64,000 bases of DNA from Theocolax elegans (GCA_026168455.1 CM047429.1:36688066-36752065), one strand, 5' to 3'; counted from the stretch's first letter, positions 21,706 through 31,789 are shown. Program-made: numbers and translations. Notes: generated by a model from the sequence alone, not told the origin.

Positions 21706-23529
21706 ATGGCGGAATCGATGACCACGCAAGTCGATCAGTGGATTGGTATGCAATCCAGCGAACAGATCCAGGCGCACTTGGAGTCGTTAGAGATGCGTAC
21801 AGACGGCTCTATATATAAAAAAGCCGAACGACTCCAACAGTGGTTGTTGGGTAATTATACGGCTCAAGAGTTCGCAGCCGACACAAACTCAAATGAGGAT
21901 CGTGTTAGGCGGAACAGGCGGAGGACAGATTGGTTTAAGTCCATGGTTGCCCAGAATCCGGAGATTCCGGACCCGGATTCTGACCCAGATGTAGTAGAGG
22001 TGCTACAGAGGACTCTCGCTCTAGAAGTAGAAGATACGGACGAGCGAGAGGAAGATGGGCAGTCGGACACCTCCTACCGAGAAACCGACAAGGAAGAATG
22101 GATAACTTTGGTATCCTATACTGGCGCTCAGTTCGAGATACCAAAGGATTTAGCTTTGATGTTATCGGAGCAAGTAAGTAGGTTATCCACCTTGATGGAA
22201 CGGGTTAAGGAGCTGGAAGTACAGATGCACACCGTCAACAGCAAGTTGGACTTGCCAAGCGGTGCACAAGCTTCCAGCACAAACAAAACCCGAGAGCCAA
22301 CACAACATGTCCAGTTCCAGGACACCTATACGTGTTACACCCTGGACGAGACGGACATCAGACCACAACACGTGCAGGTAGAGCCTGAGGGGTCTCAAGC
22401 ACCTCATGCAGATGCTGGAGGAGCTTGGGGGAGGGGTGACACACGGAGACCGAGACAGCCTCCATGTTCAAGCTCTCCCTACCCTAATCTGAAGGACTTT
22501 TACGAGTCCGGCCAATCAGCGTCGAGATCGGCCGGGACACCGCGCGATGTTGGTGCGGTGGTTCGTAAGTGGGGAGTCCGTTTCTCTGGCGACAAAAGCC
22601 AGAGTATCGATGCCTTCCTTGCGAGAGTCGAAGACTGTAGGATTCTTGCCAACCTCAGCGAGGACGAGGTGTTGCCGTCCTTGTCCGAACTTCTCACTGG
22701 AACCGCAGCTATGTGGTACCGGAATGAGAAGGACAAATGGCACTCGTGGCAAGATTTTGTGAAATCTGCCAAAAAATGGTACGGTATGAGCCAAAGCTTT
22801 CAGCAAAGGCTCATCGAGGAGTCCAATGCTCGGACACAGGGTGAGGATGAGCCGGTGAGAGATTACATCACCTGCTCAATCGCAATCATGCGAAAACTCA
22901 ACCCGATCCCGAGCGAGCGTAGGCAATTGGACCATCTTTACCGTAACATGCTATCTCAGCTTCAGCGGTTGTTTAAGAGGGCTGAAGCCAAATCGGTTGA
23001 AGATTTATTGGAGCTGGCGATGGACGCCGAGCAAACGCTCGAGCGGGAAAAGTTATATCGACCGCCTCCGGCAGAGGAAGATTTAATGCTGCCGGAACTT
23101 GCTTACAAGGCAAAGTCCAAAAAGCGGCCGACCGCCAAGCCCAAGGTAGCAAGCGTGGCTAAGGAGGTGAGTGAGTCGAGTCGGGAAGATCCGATTGAAC
23201 GGCTCACAAAAGTCCTGGAAGAAACCCTTAGGACCATGCGAACGAGTAGCCAGACAGCTGGGGTTAAGGTGGATAAAGATACGCCACCTAGGAAGAAAAC
23301 CCACAACTCTTCTCCTCGGTTTAAAAGGAGGAAGGAGACACGTAAAAGTCCCGATCGACGGTCATCGAGTGGTTCATCCTCGAAGCTTGGGGAATCGTCG
23401 GATTCAAGAAAGAAGATAAAGAGAAAAGAAGATTTCCCCAAGCCGATCAAGTGCCATACTTGTGGTAAGTTGGGGTACACCGTTAGGACGTGCCCTGACT
23501 GCGCAAAAAACGCGCGGGGAAGCGGTTAG
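21706..23529 (+). CDS. gag: Gypsy-1 Gag polyprotein
   Basis: Intact 607-codon frame if started at the ATG in MAESMTTQVDQW. This start is preferred over the in-frame ATG-like position 96 bp upstream because Gypsy-2 and Gypsy-3 Gag begin at the equivalent place. The N-terminal region (residues 1-60) holds the clade motif AERLQQWLLGNYTAQEF. The central part (about 290-430) is a retrotransposon capsid domain with SGDKSQSIDAFLARVEDC and RNEKDKWHSWQDFVKSAKKW. The C-terminal part is basic and Ser-rich. It ends in a zinc knuckle, CHTCGKLGYTVRTC, in which Tyr replaces the usual His. It forms the particle and packages RNA. Confidence 0.93.
   Translation: MAESMTTQVDQWIGMQSSEQIQAHLESLEMRTDGSIYKKAERLQQWLLGNYTAQEFAADTNSNEDRVRRNRRRTDWFKSMVAQNPEIPDPDSDPDVVEVLQRTLALEVEDTDEREEDGQSDTSYRETDKEEWITLVSYTGAQFEIPKDLALMLSEQVSRLSTLMERVKELEVQMHTVNSKLDLPSGAQASSTNKTREPTQHVQFQDTYTCYTLDETDIRPQHVQVEPEGSQAPHADAGGAWGRGDTRRPRQPPCSSSPYPNLKDFYESGQSASRSAGTPRDVGAVVRKWGVRFSGDKSQSIDAFLARVEDCRILANLSEDEVLPSLSELLTGTAAMWYRNEKDKWHSWQDFVKSAKKWYGMSQSFQQRLIEESNARTQGEDEPVRDYITCSIAIMRKLNPIPSERRQLDHLYRNMLSQLQRLFKRAEAKSVEDLLELAMDAEQTLEREKLYRPPPAEEDLMLPELAYKAKSKKRPTAKPKVASVAKEVSESSREDPIERLTKVLEETLRTMRTSSQTAGVKVDKDTPPRKKTHNSSPRFKRRKETRKSPDRRSSSGSSSKLGESSDSRKKIKRKEDFPKPIKCHTCGKLGYTVRTCPDCAKNARGSG
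23505..23511 (+). promoter_or_regulatory. Gypsy-1 -1 ribosomal frameshift site A_AAA_AAC
   Basis: The heptamer is in gag phase (GCA AAA AAC), 15 nt before the gag stop. The -1 frame from here is open and runs straight into pol. A_AAA_AAC is a classic slippery heptamer of retroviruses. The GC-rich sequence just downstream could form a stimulating structure; this was not modelled. Confidence 0.8.
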
Positions 23530-26500
23530 AGGGGACAACCGCATACCCCAAAGTACAGGGAGTCCCCAAGGAGGACAAAGGTCTGACTCCCGATTACCGA
23601 GATAGTCCAGCTGCAGTTAAGCAGAAAAGGAAAGGACTGATTCCAGACAGATCCCAGGAAGTCGGAATGGATCCGGAGACCTGCGATGTCCTAAAATTAG
23701 AGACATCGAGCACTAGCCGAAGAAGTTATCGTCCTGAGGACGAGACGCGCTGGTGGTGTCAGGTTGACATAGATGGATTCCGGATCCGTGCGTTGTTCGA
23801 TCCAGGTGCATCGACAACCGTAATGGGTCCAAGCGGTTTGCAGTTAGCAACCGCTCTAGGCAGGTCGCTTCTCGAGTCGCGAGCTGGCAATGCCAAGCTC
23901 GCTGATGGTAGTACTCATACGTTGTGTGGTCACGTGATGCTACCATTTACTATCGGTAAAGAGACTCGAGAAATACGTGTTGCGATCATGCCGAACCTGG
24001 ATGCTGAATGCTACATCGGAGTAAATTTTATCCGAGCATTCCGAGCCGTCCTAGACCCAGATTCCGACCGTTTATTCCTAAAGGGAACGGATCAAGTCCT
24101 ACAGCTGGAAGTGGCAAGTATGAAAAGTGGCAATGCTTCATTATCGTCAGCAGGTGTCGCTGACGTAACAGAAGTAGAGCGCACACAATTGCGCGAACTT
24201 CTAGACCGAGTATTGTCCACAACCTTGCCAAAGATCGGCCGTTCTTACGATGTCGAACATATAATCGACGTCGGATCAGCCAGGCCAATCAAACAGAGGT
24301 ACTACCCCGTCTCTGATAAGATTCGAGAGGAAATGCAACGTCAAGTTCGCGAGATGCTCGAGACTGGCGTTATTGAACCCTCGAAAAGCAGTTGGTCCAG
24401 CCCCGTGGTGATGGCGAAGAAGGGTGAGAATGCTAGGCGTTTTTGCATCGATTTTAGGAAAGTCAACGCTTTGACGAAACCTGATGCATATCCTTTGCCA
24501 TATATGCAGGATATCCTACGCAAACTCAAGAAAGCCCGATACATCTCCACGATCGACATGAACTGTGCGTATCACCAGATACCTCTACAGGTGGAGTCGC
24601 GCCCGATAACGGCTTTTACGGTACCTGGAATGGGTTTGTTCCAGTTTACTCGTATGCCGTATGGAGTGGCAAATGCTGGCGCGACATTCCAGCGCATGAT
24701 CGATCAGGTGATTGGACCCGAACCCGAACCGGTTGCTTATGCATATCTCGACGATATCATTATTGTCACGGAGACGTTTGAAGAGCATAAGCAACTGTTG
24801 ATCGAGGTGTTAACTCGCTTGGCAGAAGCCGGTTTATCTGTTAATCGGGAGAAATGTGTCTTCTGCCAGCCCGAAGTGAGATATTTGGGTGTGCGAGTTA
24901 ACCGAGACGGGATACGACCTGACCCAGCTAAAACGGAGCCGATTAAAGAATATCCGGCTCCCAAGAATTTGAAGCAGCTGAGACGGTTTCTCGGTATGGC
25001 ATCTTGGTACAGACGCTTCATGCACGACTATGCTACCATAGCTGAGCCGCTAACGCGTCTGACCAAGAAAGACCAGAAGTATCTTTGGCTGGAAGAACAA
25101 GAGAGCGCTTTCCAGCAGCTTAAAGCTTTGTTAATGACAGCACCCGTTCTGCAAACTCCCGATGAGAATGGTGAGTATGTGGTCCAGACTGACGCTAGTG
25201 ACACTGGTATCGGTGCAGTGTTGCTACAGATTGTCGGTGGAGAAGAGAGAGTCCTGGAGTTCGCCAGTAGAATCCATTCTCGTCACAGAACGGGAATGCC
25301 TGGCCGTAGTGTGGGCGATTAAGAAGTTTAGACCATACATCGAAGGTTACCAGTTTAAAGTTGTCACTGACCATAGTAGTCTTCGTTGGTTATGCAATAT
25401 TCGCAATCCAACGAACCGGCTCGCCAGATGGGCGTTAGAACTCCAGTCTCATAACTTTACTATTGAGCACAGGAAAGGAGCTCTAAACTACGTTCCTGAT
25501 GCACTTTCTCGTATGTATGAGAAAGACGAGCCGGCCTTATCCTCCGTCTCTTGGAGCCAGACTACTAAGGACCCCTGGTACCTTTCGTGGACTAAAGACG
25601 TAAGTGAGCGGCTGAGAGAATTTCCTGATTGGAAGATCCAAGGTGGAAACTTGTATTCGTATCGGGTGGATACTGAATTGGATGACGCCATGGAAGATCA
25701 AGACGCTTGGAAGTTGGTCGTACCCGAGGAGCACAGGCAGACCATCCTCCGAGAATGTCATGATGATCCGGCAGCTGGCCATCTAGGTAGAGAAAAGACA
25801 TTTGCTCGCGTGGCAAAGTTATATTATTGGCCACGTTACTATGCCGAAGTTGGCGAGTATGTACGCAAATGTCAGGTGTGCCAGCAATGCAAGGTGGAGC
25901 AACGCCCTCCCATGGGTTTGATGGGTATGCGAGTGGTTGAAAAGCCATGGCAAGTGGTAGCAGGAGATGTTACTGGACTACTTCCCCGCTGCACACACGG
26001 ATTTGAATATATTTTGGTCTTCCAAGATTTGTTCACGCGCTGGATTGAAGCAGTGCCGATCCGGAAAGCTAACGCTAAGACGATCGTGAAAGAGTTACAC
26101 GAACGAATCGTCATGCGTTTTGGCACACCGGAAGTATTTTTATCCGACAACGGCACTGAGTTCAAGAACAAGCTCGTAGATGATTATCTCGTGGAACGAG
26201 GAATATTTCATACAACTATTCCCCCGTACCACGCTCAGGCCAATCCCGTCGAACGTGCTAATCGGACGCTGAAAACGATGGTAGCGTCTTACATTACCGA
26301 GAAGCACAACACTTGGGACGAGAAGTTACCGGACCTTGTGTTTGCTTTAAATACGGCGGTACAGAGTTCGACAGGATGGAGCCCGGCCATGTTAAATTAC
26401 GGCCGGCAGCCTGAGCCACCCGGCACTGCTTGTCGAGTTCAAGACGAGCTGACTCAGCAGCGTTTGGAATACCAGCGTTTGCTTGAGTGGAATGATCGGC

Positions 26501-27114
26501 TATCACGACTACCTGAGCTTCACAAGAAAGCTTCAGCTAGAGCTAATAAAGCTCAGGATAGGCAAGCCGGTTACTATAATGCCGGGAGACGAGCGGCTTC
26601 TTTTGAAGTCGGGGACTTGGTATGGAAGAAGAACCGAGTCCTCTCATCCAGCGCACACGGCGTCTCGGCCAAGTTAGCTCCAAAATACGTCGGTCCTTAT
26701 TTGGTCGTCCACAGATACGGCCCAAATACTGTTAAGATCCAAGATCCTCAGGGACATGAGGAGAAATGCCATGTCCAGTACCTCAAACCGTACTTATCGG
26801 ATGACCATGGCGATGAGTACGGCCAAGAAGACGACATCGAGACCGATCTACCTACGAGGGAAGAGGAACCCGAACGCGATACGGTTCCTGCGAGCAAAGA
26901 CGTCTCACGCGGCGAGACGCAAGCGAGCGCCGTTCCACGCGAGGAACGAGATAACGCGAACGCCGTGCCCCCCGTTAAACGAAGTAGAGGTAGGCCGCGT
27001 AAAAACGCGAGGGTCGTCGCCATACCGCGGGATCGGTCGACGGTAATTCCGACCGCTAGCCACCGTGGGCTAATCAAACGAGATAGAGGCAGACCACGAC
27101 GGAACTGCAGTTAG
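23512..27114 (+). pseudogene. pol: Gypsy-1 Pol (protease, RT, RNase H, integrase), frameshifted
   Basis: Domain order is protease (ALFDPGASTTVMG near 23799), reverse transcriptase (RFCIDFRKVNALTKPDAYPL and the YLDD box near 24745), RNase H (QTDASDTGIGAVLLQ) and integrase. The integrase has a His/Cys zinc domain (ECHDDPAAGHLG, CQVCQQC) and catalytic D-D-E in VAGDVTG, LSDNGTEF and NPVERANR. The break is between 25270 and 25281: compared with Gypsy-2 about 20 nt are missing, shifting the frame inside RNase H. Everything after it is open to the TAG at 27112. The C-terminal tail is rich in Glu and Arg and carries two AT-hook cores (RGRPRK, RGRPRR) instead of a chromodomain. Confidence 0.93.
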
Positions 27115-27215
27115 TATCCGGATTTTTGGACCAGGTTTTTTGTTGTACCTGTGTAGCCACTTCACATTCCAAATTCGTCAGGGATGCAGAAACCACATCA
27201 CGGATATGTGGAATC

Positions 27216-27226
27216 TGGAAGGGGGG
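27216..27226 (+). other. Gypsy-1 polypurine tract
   Basis: The purine run GGAAGGGGGG lies immediately before the 3' LTR and is the expected plus-strand primer. Confidence 0.85.
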
Positions 27227-28146
27227 TGTAACGGTAAGGTACTGTTTACCTCACCGTTTGACGAATTCGAGCAACACGAGCGAACAGTATCATAATGTTC
27301 GCATCGGTTCGAGCCGGCGAGATTCGGCTCGGCTCGGTTCGTCGTGGCTACACGGGCGGGATCGACTTCGCGCGCGAAAGATTCGCGCACGCACCTCATT
27401 AGAGAGGTAAGGGGGAGATTCGCGCGCACTGGAGAGAGTGATAACCACCTTCTTACGCGACAGGTGTGATCCCCCCGCGTCCCGTGTTTAGCTTCGCCGT
27501 GCTGTGATTTACCGTGAGTTTTGTGTGTGTGTTTCGACTGCAGGCCGATCCTGCATTTGCAGTGAGTGGTGCTATACTGTGCATCTGCCTGCAGCCACAC
27601 AACCCCGGTGCACGGGCGAGCGGACAATCCGTCCGACACCGCAGCGAGAGTGAGAGAGAGAGAAAGCAACCGATCGGCTGGTCGTTGTTTACCAACGACT
27701 ACAGCAGCGTACAAAGTAAGTGGTACCACTTCACGCGATCGTGTTTTTATTCGCACTTAGTAAATAATCGTGTTTCTTTATACCAGTCCCGTTGACTGGA
27801 TATATTATTTTAGTTCGCGATATTTTCTTCCCCTCTCTCTACAAGTCGGCCGTTTACCGACTTGTAATAAAAGCGTAGACCTCGGCGACAATCAGATATT
27901 TTATTTGTTATTTATCTTTATCTTTATTTCAATAAATTCATATTATTATTTAAATTCAATCCGGTGTTCGATTAATTGAATTTAACCCACGTACGATTCC
28001 TTCCGTAATCCTAAGAGCTCGTATATTTCTGGTTGATAAGTGCTCGACGCGATATCCCTGTTTCGCGGTCAATTTCAGATTTGAATTTTACCTGGTTGTT
28101 ATCTGAAACAGTAACTCGGTTTCAGATTAACATTTAACAGATTTGG
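27227..28146 (+). repeat. Gypsy-1 3' LTR, truncated by 19 bp
   Basis: Matches 19461-20380 with about four substitutions (for example at the equivalents of 19478 and 19810), then stops at GATTTGG. The final 19 bp of the LTR, including its CA end, are absent. The next base belongs to the locus B capsid gene. Confidence 0.93.
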
Positions 28147-28886
28147 TAGAACGGACAGGTAACCGTGGATGGATACTCATACAACTCCCAGCTGCGGAAG
28201 CTCATGTCGATAGGTTTGCTCTTTTGAATGTGATTCAGCAGACGAATTTTATATGCATTGCTTACAGATACGTATGGCATGAACCACTCAATTTTACTCA
28301 ATACGATTTTAAAATCTTCATTATCCGTTTGTATAATCGCGTTCGAGTCATTTCTTGATCTTATCAGAATGAGTTCATGTTTTACATTGATAACGATTTT
28401 TCGATAGTCCTCGGCAAATCCAAGAATCATACTGAGAGGTAAAGCTATATCAAAATAACCTGCATCGTTCGTGATTTTCTTTTATGTCTCTTTAACATCA
28501 AGCCATCCAGCATTCTCTATGATTGATGATTGACTAGGATTGAATGAAAGCCATCCTTTCATCAGCGTAGTAAGACCTACGTTTTTACATTTATCAATCT
28601 CTACTGCGTTGATCTTGTAACGTATTTCCTCAAACATATGACAAATGGCATTATTGACCAGGCTAGTATTTTTAGTAGCATTACCATCCTTATTTATCAG
28701 TCTACCACAAAAATGTAATGAACTACGTGATGGTAGTAGACATAAATCTTGATGTTGGATGGCTATACGTATCTCATCACTATTGTTAAAGTTAGATATT
28801 GTATACGGTTGGTGAGCGTGAACCTCGTAATGTTCAATCGTTTCATCGAATCTTACAGGCGACTGTATACTCAAAATGTCTTCCAT
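28147..28886 (-). pseudogene. Polinton-like capsid protein, N-terminal part, one stop and 3' end lost
   Basis: The minus-strand ATG at 28886 opens MEDILSIQSPVRFDE. Recognisable family segments are NNSDEIRIAIQHQDLCLLPS, NNAICHMFEEIRYKINAVEI, KNVGLTTLMKGWLSF and, after an in-frame TAA at 28482-28484, DAGYFDIALPLSMILGFAED. This pattern is common in putative major-capsid proteins of insect Polinton-like elements; it differs from the F54H12.2 type in locus A. The frame runs to the Gypsy-1 junction, so the C-terminal half is missing. Its start overlaps the end of the small upstream gene. The role in the virion shell is inferred. Confidence 0.65.
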
Positions 28887-29067
28887 TTGTCTTTGTAAAA
28901 CAACACTGAAATATACAAGTTATTTTCCACCAGAGTTTCTTTAAGCCAAGGTTTTTTAAAAACTGAATATTTTGCCGTGTTAGCGCTTTGAGTGCTCTAT
29001 TTCGACTGATGATTGGTGCATAGTTTGATATGCTTTTATAGCCTTTGTCGTTATAGACGATACCCAT
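28843..29067 (-). CDS. Small conserved Polinton-associated protein
   Basis: A 74-codon frame starting MGIVYNDKGYKSI with RALKALTRQNIQFLKNLGLK. The LTxxNxxFLxxLG motif recurs in short proteins placed next to the capsid gene in insect Polinton-like elements. The C-terminus after the motif is Cys/Phe-rich and may be read-through from a frameshift. Function unknown. It begins at the penton gene stop and overlaps the capsid start, suggesting a compact transcription unit. Confidence 0.45.
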   Translation of the reverse strand: MGIVYNDKGYKSISNYAPIISRNRALKALTRQNIQFLKNLGLKKLWWKITCIFQCCFTKTNGRHFEYTVACKIR

Positions 29068-29756
29068 TATGCTGACTTTATATGCAATCTGACTGTAATT
29101 GCTTCTCTACGAAAATTAACCAAATTTCCGTCTTGATCGACTATGCGCACTTGTAATTGATCTATGCTCTTTACAACGACTGGAAGGTAAATGATGTGTG
29201 ATGGCACTTCGATGATTTTATATCCAGGTAGCACTGCAGTAAAGAACTCGTGTATTGTGTGTACTCGTTGATTGTTTTTATAGGCACCAGAGGTTATGTT
29301 ACACTCGATTCGCAGACAGTTAACTTTGAGTATCGTCACTGGCAAATCAGAACTGTGAGTGATGTTTGATGTAAGAACTCGTTGAGTAAAACCTAAAAGC
29401 TGTCCTATATAGTCTTTCGGTCGAAAATTTACAGGGTGACTACAGTTTATTTCACTATGCAGAGTATTATTATTTGGTTTCAATGTTATTGAGATGTTTT
29501 TCGAAGCTAGATTGTCAAAAAGATATTTCTCTATATCCTCGATTTCGTAACTACCAGTGGGAAGAGATATTATCTCCGATCCTACGTAGAATTTATTACA
29601 ATCTGTATCAATGTTAGGTATTGAATTAAAAGTTAAAAGTTCTACTAAACCAAGAACGTAGTGTTTATTTGGTGAAAGTTCAATTGGAGGAAAATACTGT
29701 GCTTCGAGTATAGAAGATGAACCAGAAAGACTGAGAGTAAATGAATTATTCTCCAT
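29067..29756 (-). CDS. Penton/minor-capsid-like protein, locus B
   Basis: Frame open from 29849, but the most likely start is the ATG at 29756 (MENNSFTLSLSGSSS), which lies clear of the protease gene ending at 29800; 29771 is the alternative. About 229 residues. It contains LEAQYFPPIELSPNKHYVLG, a common opening of this family, then alternating beta-strand-like segments, and ends with LQVRIVDQDGNLVNFRREAI and VRLHIKSA, the typical terminal strands of Polinton minor capsid proteins. No break seen. It would form pentons at virion vertices, as inferred from the family. Confidence 0.65.
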   Translation of the reverse strand: MENNSFTLSLSGSSSILEAQYFPPIELSPNKHYVLGLVELLTFNSIPNIDTDCNKFYVGSEIISLPTGSYEIEDIEKYLFDNLASKNISITLKPNNNTLHSEINCSHPVNFRPKDYIGQLLGFTQRVLTSNITHSSDLPVTILKVNCLRIECNITSGAYKNNQRVHTIHEFFTAVLPGYKIIEVPSHIIYLPVVVKSIDQLQVRIVDQDGNLVNFRREAITVRLHIKSA

Positions 29757-29799
29757 GGCTGTTTCAATCATAATGAATATAATCAAAACAATCCTCTCT

Positions 29800-30090
29800 T
29801 TATATACCTTCCAGCTGATTACACAAAAACTGTAGACATAAGTGACCACAATTATATGTATTATAGTCCTGATATCTCTCTTGATTACATTTGATTTTAT
29901 TCACTCCTAAATATAACATCAAATCTAAAGGTGGCTGAAGATCACCAAAGCTATTAAAATAGACCACATCGTTACCTAGTTTACGATATGCTACCCAATG
30001 TGTACCGCGACCTCTTTGATCATCTAAATTCACAATACCTGTCTCATTTTTACGTGGACCTTTACTTGGTAATCCATCACGCATAAACAC
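29800..30090 (-). CDS. Adenain/Ulp1-like cysteine protease
   Basis: 96-codon frame starting MFMRDGLPSKGP. Catalytic His lies in RGRGTHWVAYRK, the usual acidic partner position reads YFNSFGDLQPP (Asn here), the oxyanion Gln lies near NQERYQD, and the nucleophile Cys is in YNCGHLCLQFL. This order and spacing match adenovirus-type maturation proteases, a Polinton hallmark. They cleave capsid precursors during maturation. The open frame continues upstream without an ATG to about 30130, where a frame break removes the remaining N-terminus, so the gene is probably inactive. It is followed by the penton-like gene in the same direction. Confidence 0.75.
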   Translation of the reverse strand: MFMRDGLPSKGPRKNETGIVNLDDQRGRGTHWVAYRKLGNDVVYFNSFGDLQPPLDLMLYLGVNKIKCNQERYQDYNTYNCGHLCLQFLCNQLEGI

Positions 30091-30166
30091 ACCTCGAAAA
30101 TATGAAATCTTTAAAACTTTGGCATATTTACCAGATCATAGTCGGTAAGCGCCCTCTGTGGAAGTC

Positions 30167-30991
30167 TTAAATCCTCGAATTTTTTTTTATCTTCAAACCG
30201 CTTCCTGGAGTAGCATTAAGTCGCAGACCGAATCCTGTCTTATGTGGTTTCAAATAAAGGCCTTTTCCAAGTGCAATATCCTCCATTTTTCTGTTGTGTC
30301 TCTGTCTTTCTTCCAATTGTGACCTGGCTGCACTAGCATCATTAACAGCTTTAGCTATTCCTGCAGCGCCCCCTGCCACTGCACCTGCTGCACTCAACCC
30401 CGCAAATATTGGGACTAAAAATGGTAGGATTCCCCCTATCTTTCGGGGTAGAGGTAAGACTCGCGGAAGTTTAACGTATCTTTTACCTCCAGCTTCTTTG
30501 ACAGCCTCACGTGCACCCTTTAAAGCAGAGGAAATAGTCTTTCGTGCACATTTGCCAGGTATAATAGATTTGGTGACAGCCTTTACTATCTCACCAAATG
30601 CAACAGTCTTCTTCTTTCTCTTTCCCACTCCCATCCCAAGTTTTGATTTTAGCTTCATAGCGTTAGTTACAGCGTATGCAGCACCTTTTTCACCAATATC
30701 AGAGTCTTTAGCTAGAACTCGTTGCCAAGCCTTTTCTGCTAAAACTTTATCAGCTATATTTCTCGCTTCAATGTTTTCACGATTCTGTGAGTATGCGATG
30801 TCGTGTTCTTTGCAAGCTGTATCAAGTGGATTGATTCCTGGATCACCTCTCTCTAAACGCTTAGCTAATTTCGTACCTGGTCCACAATATTGATATCCCG
30901 GTAAATGTAATTCAAACGGTAATTTATTGATGAGTTTATTGACAAATCCACCACCACCTCGACGATGTCGTTTTGTATGTATAATCGTCAC
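30167..30991 (-). CDS. Phospholipase A2-domain minor capsid-like protein, locus B
   Basis: Intact 274-residue frame. Residues 25-68 hold the PLA2 block: ELHLPGYQYCGPGTKLAKRL with the YxGxG calcium loop, and LDTACKEHDIAYSQ with the HDxxY catalytic dyad, as in parvovirus VP1. It is followed by a basic region (VGKRKKKTVAF), then about residues 195-225 a Gly/Ala-rich hydrophobic segment (ILPFLVPIFAGLSAAGAVAG) and a basic Gly-rich tail (GSGLKIKKNSRI). A lipolytic head plus an amphipathic or membrane segment would suit a virion protein acting on membranes; that role is inference. Neighbours are the protease and the divergent ATPase start, 94 bp away. Confidence 0.75.
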   Translation of the reverse strand: MTIIHTKRHRRGGGGFVNKLINKLPFELHLPGYQYCGPGTKLAKRLERGDPGINPLDTACKEHDIAYSQNRENIEARNIADKVLAEKAWQRVLAKDSDIGEKGAAYAVTNAMKLKSKLGMGVGKRKKKTVAFGEIVKAVTKSIIPGKCARKTISSALKGAREAVKEAGGKRYVKLPRVLPLPRKIGGILPFLVPIFAGLSAAGAVAGGAAGIAKAVNDASAARSQLEERQRHNRKMEDIALGKGLYLKPHKTGFGLRLNATPGSGLKIKKNSRI

Positions 30992-31085
30992 CTTTGAATG
31001 TTGAAGTTAGACTGATGTAGAAGGTATATAAGCACCCTATTTATAGGTAAGCAAACAGTCGTAGGTCAGCCCTCGTACAATCAAC

Positions 31086-31749
31086 ATGAATTTTAAAGAA
31101 CAAGACGTTAAACTACCAGTAGTAAATTTCGATACCATCTTCGAGCAGGATAAAAAATCTAATCGACATGGGCAGTTGCTTCCAGACAGTATTCGTGCGG
31201 TATTTTGTGGACCATCAAAATGTGGAAAAACAAACAGTCTATTGGCACTCATTACACATCCAAATGGTCTAAGATTCGAAAATGTATACGTATTTTCAAA
31301 ATCACTAAACCAAGCAAAATATAAATTTTTGAAGGAGCTATTAGAACCTTTAGATGGTATACAATACTTTCCATTTAGTGAACATGAGGAAGTGGTATCT
31401 CCAAATGAAGTGCAACCAAACTCTATAATGATATTTGATGATATAGCTTGCGAAAAGCAAGACAACATAAAATCTTATTTCTGCATGGGTAGACATAAAA
31501 ATATTAATTGTTTTTACCTTTGTCAATCTTATGCTCACATTCCAAAGCATCTCGTGCGAGATAATGTCAATTTGTTGGTAATATTTAAACATTATATATT
31601 AAATATTATATAAACATTCAAAGATCTGTGTTCGAAATGTTGGAATGATGACAAATATGGATTTCTTATGACTAATAAAGATAACCCAATTAACTCTGGT
31701 AGATATCGAAAGGGGTTCGACTGTTTTGCTATAAATATAGCGCATTAAT
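31086..31749 (+). pseudogene. A32-like DNA packaging ATPase, C-terminally broken
   Basis: 175 codons open from the ATG at 31086. Walker A is CGPSKCGKTN near residue 40, and Walker B is IMIFDDIAC near residue 118, with an arginine/sensor region (GRHKNINCFYLCQSYAHIPK). This is the FtsK/HerA-type packaging ATPase of Polintons and large DNA viruses, which pumps the genome into the capsid. The frame ends early at 31613. Similar protein continues in another frame to about 31749 (SKCWNDDKYGFLMTNKDNPI), and the sequence between is probably deleted. It is transcribed divergently from the PLA2 gene. Confidence 0.8.
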
Positions 31750-31789
31750 CATCAAATTAATAGTATTGATTTGAATGTCTAAGAGTTAA

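Larger units (their letters stand above)
19461..28146 (+). mobile_element. Gypsy-1 LTR retrotransposon, nearly complete
   Basis: It consists of a 939-bp 5' LTR, primer-binding site, 1.3-kb AT-rich leader, gag, pol in the -1 frame, polypurine tract and a 3' LTR lacking its last 19 bp. The two LTRs differ at only about four of 920 positions, so insertion is recent. The 3' end stops inside the LTR and abuts the locus B Polinton sequence at 28147, and no target duplication can be seen. Pol has a frameshifting deletion in RNase H. It belongs to the same clade as the 50562 and 63624 elements, judged by the shared Gag N-terminus with the WLLGNY-type motif. Confidence 0.95.

Noticed and set aside
21864..26725. 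Many 60-125-codon frames antisense to gag and pol
   Set aside because: Shadows of the coding strand without independent motifs.
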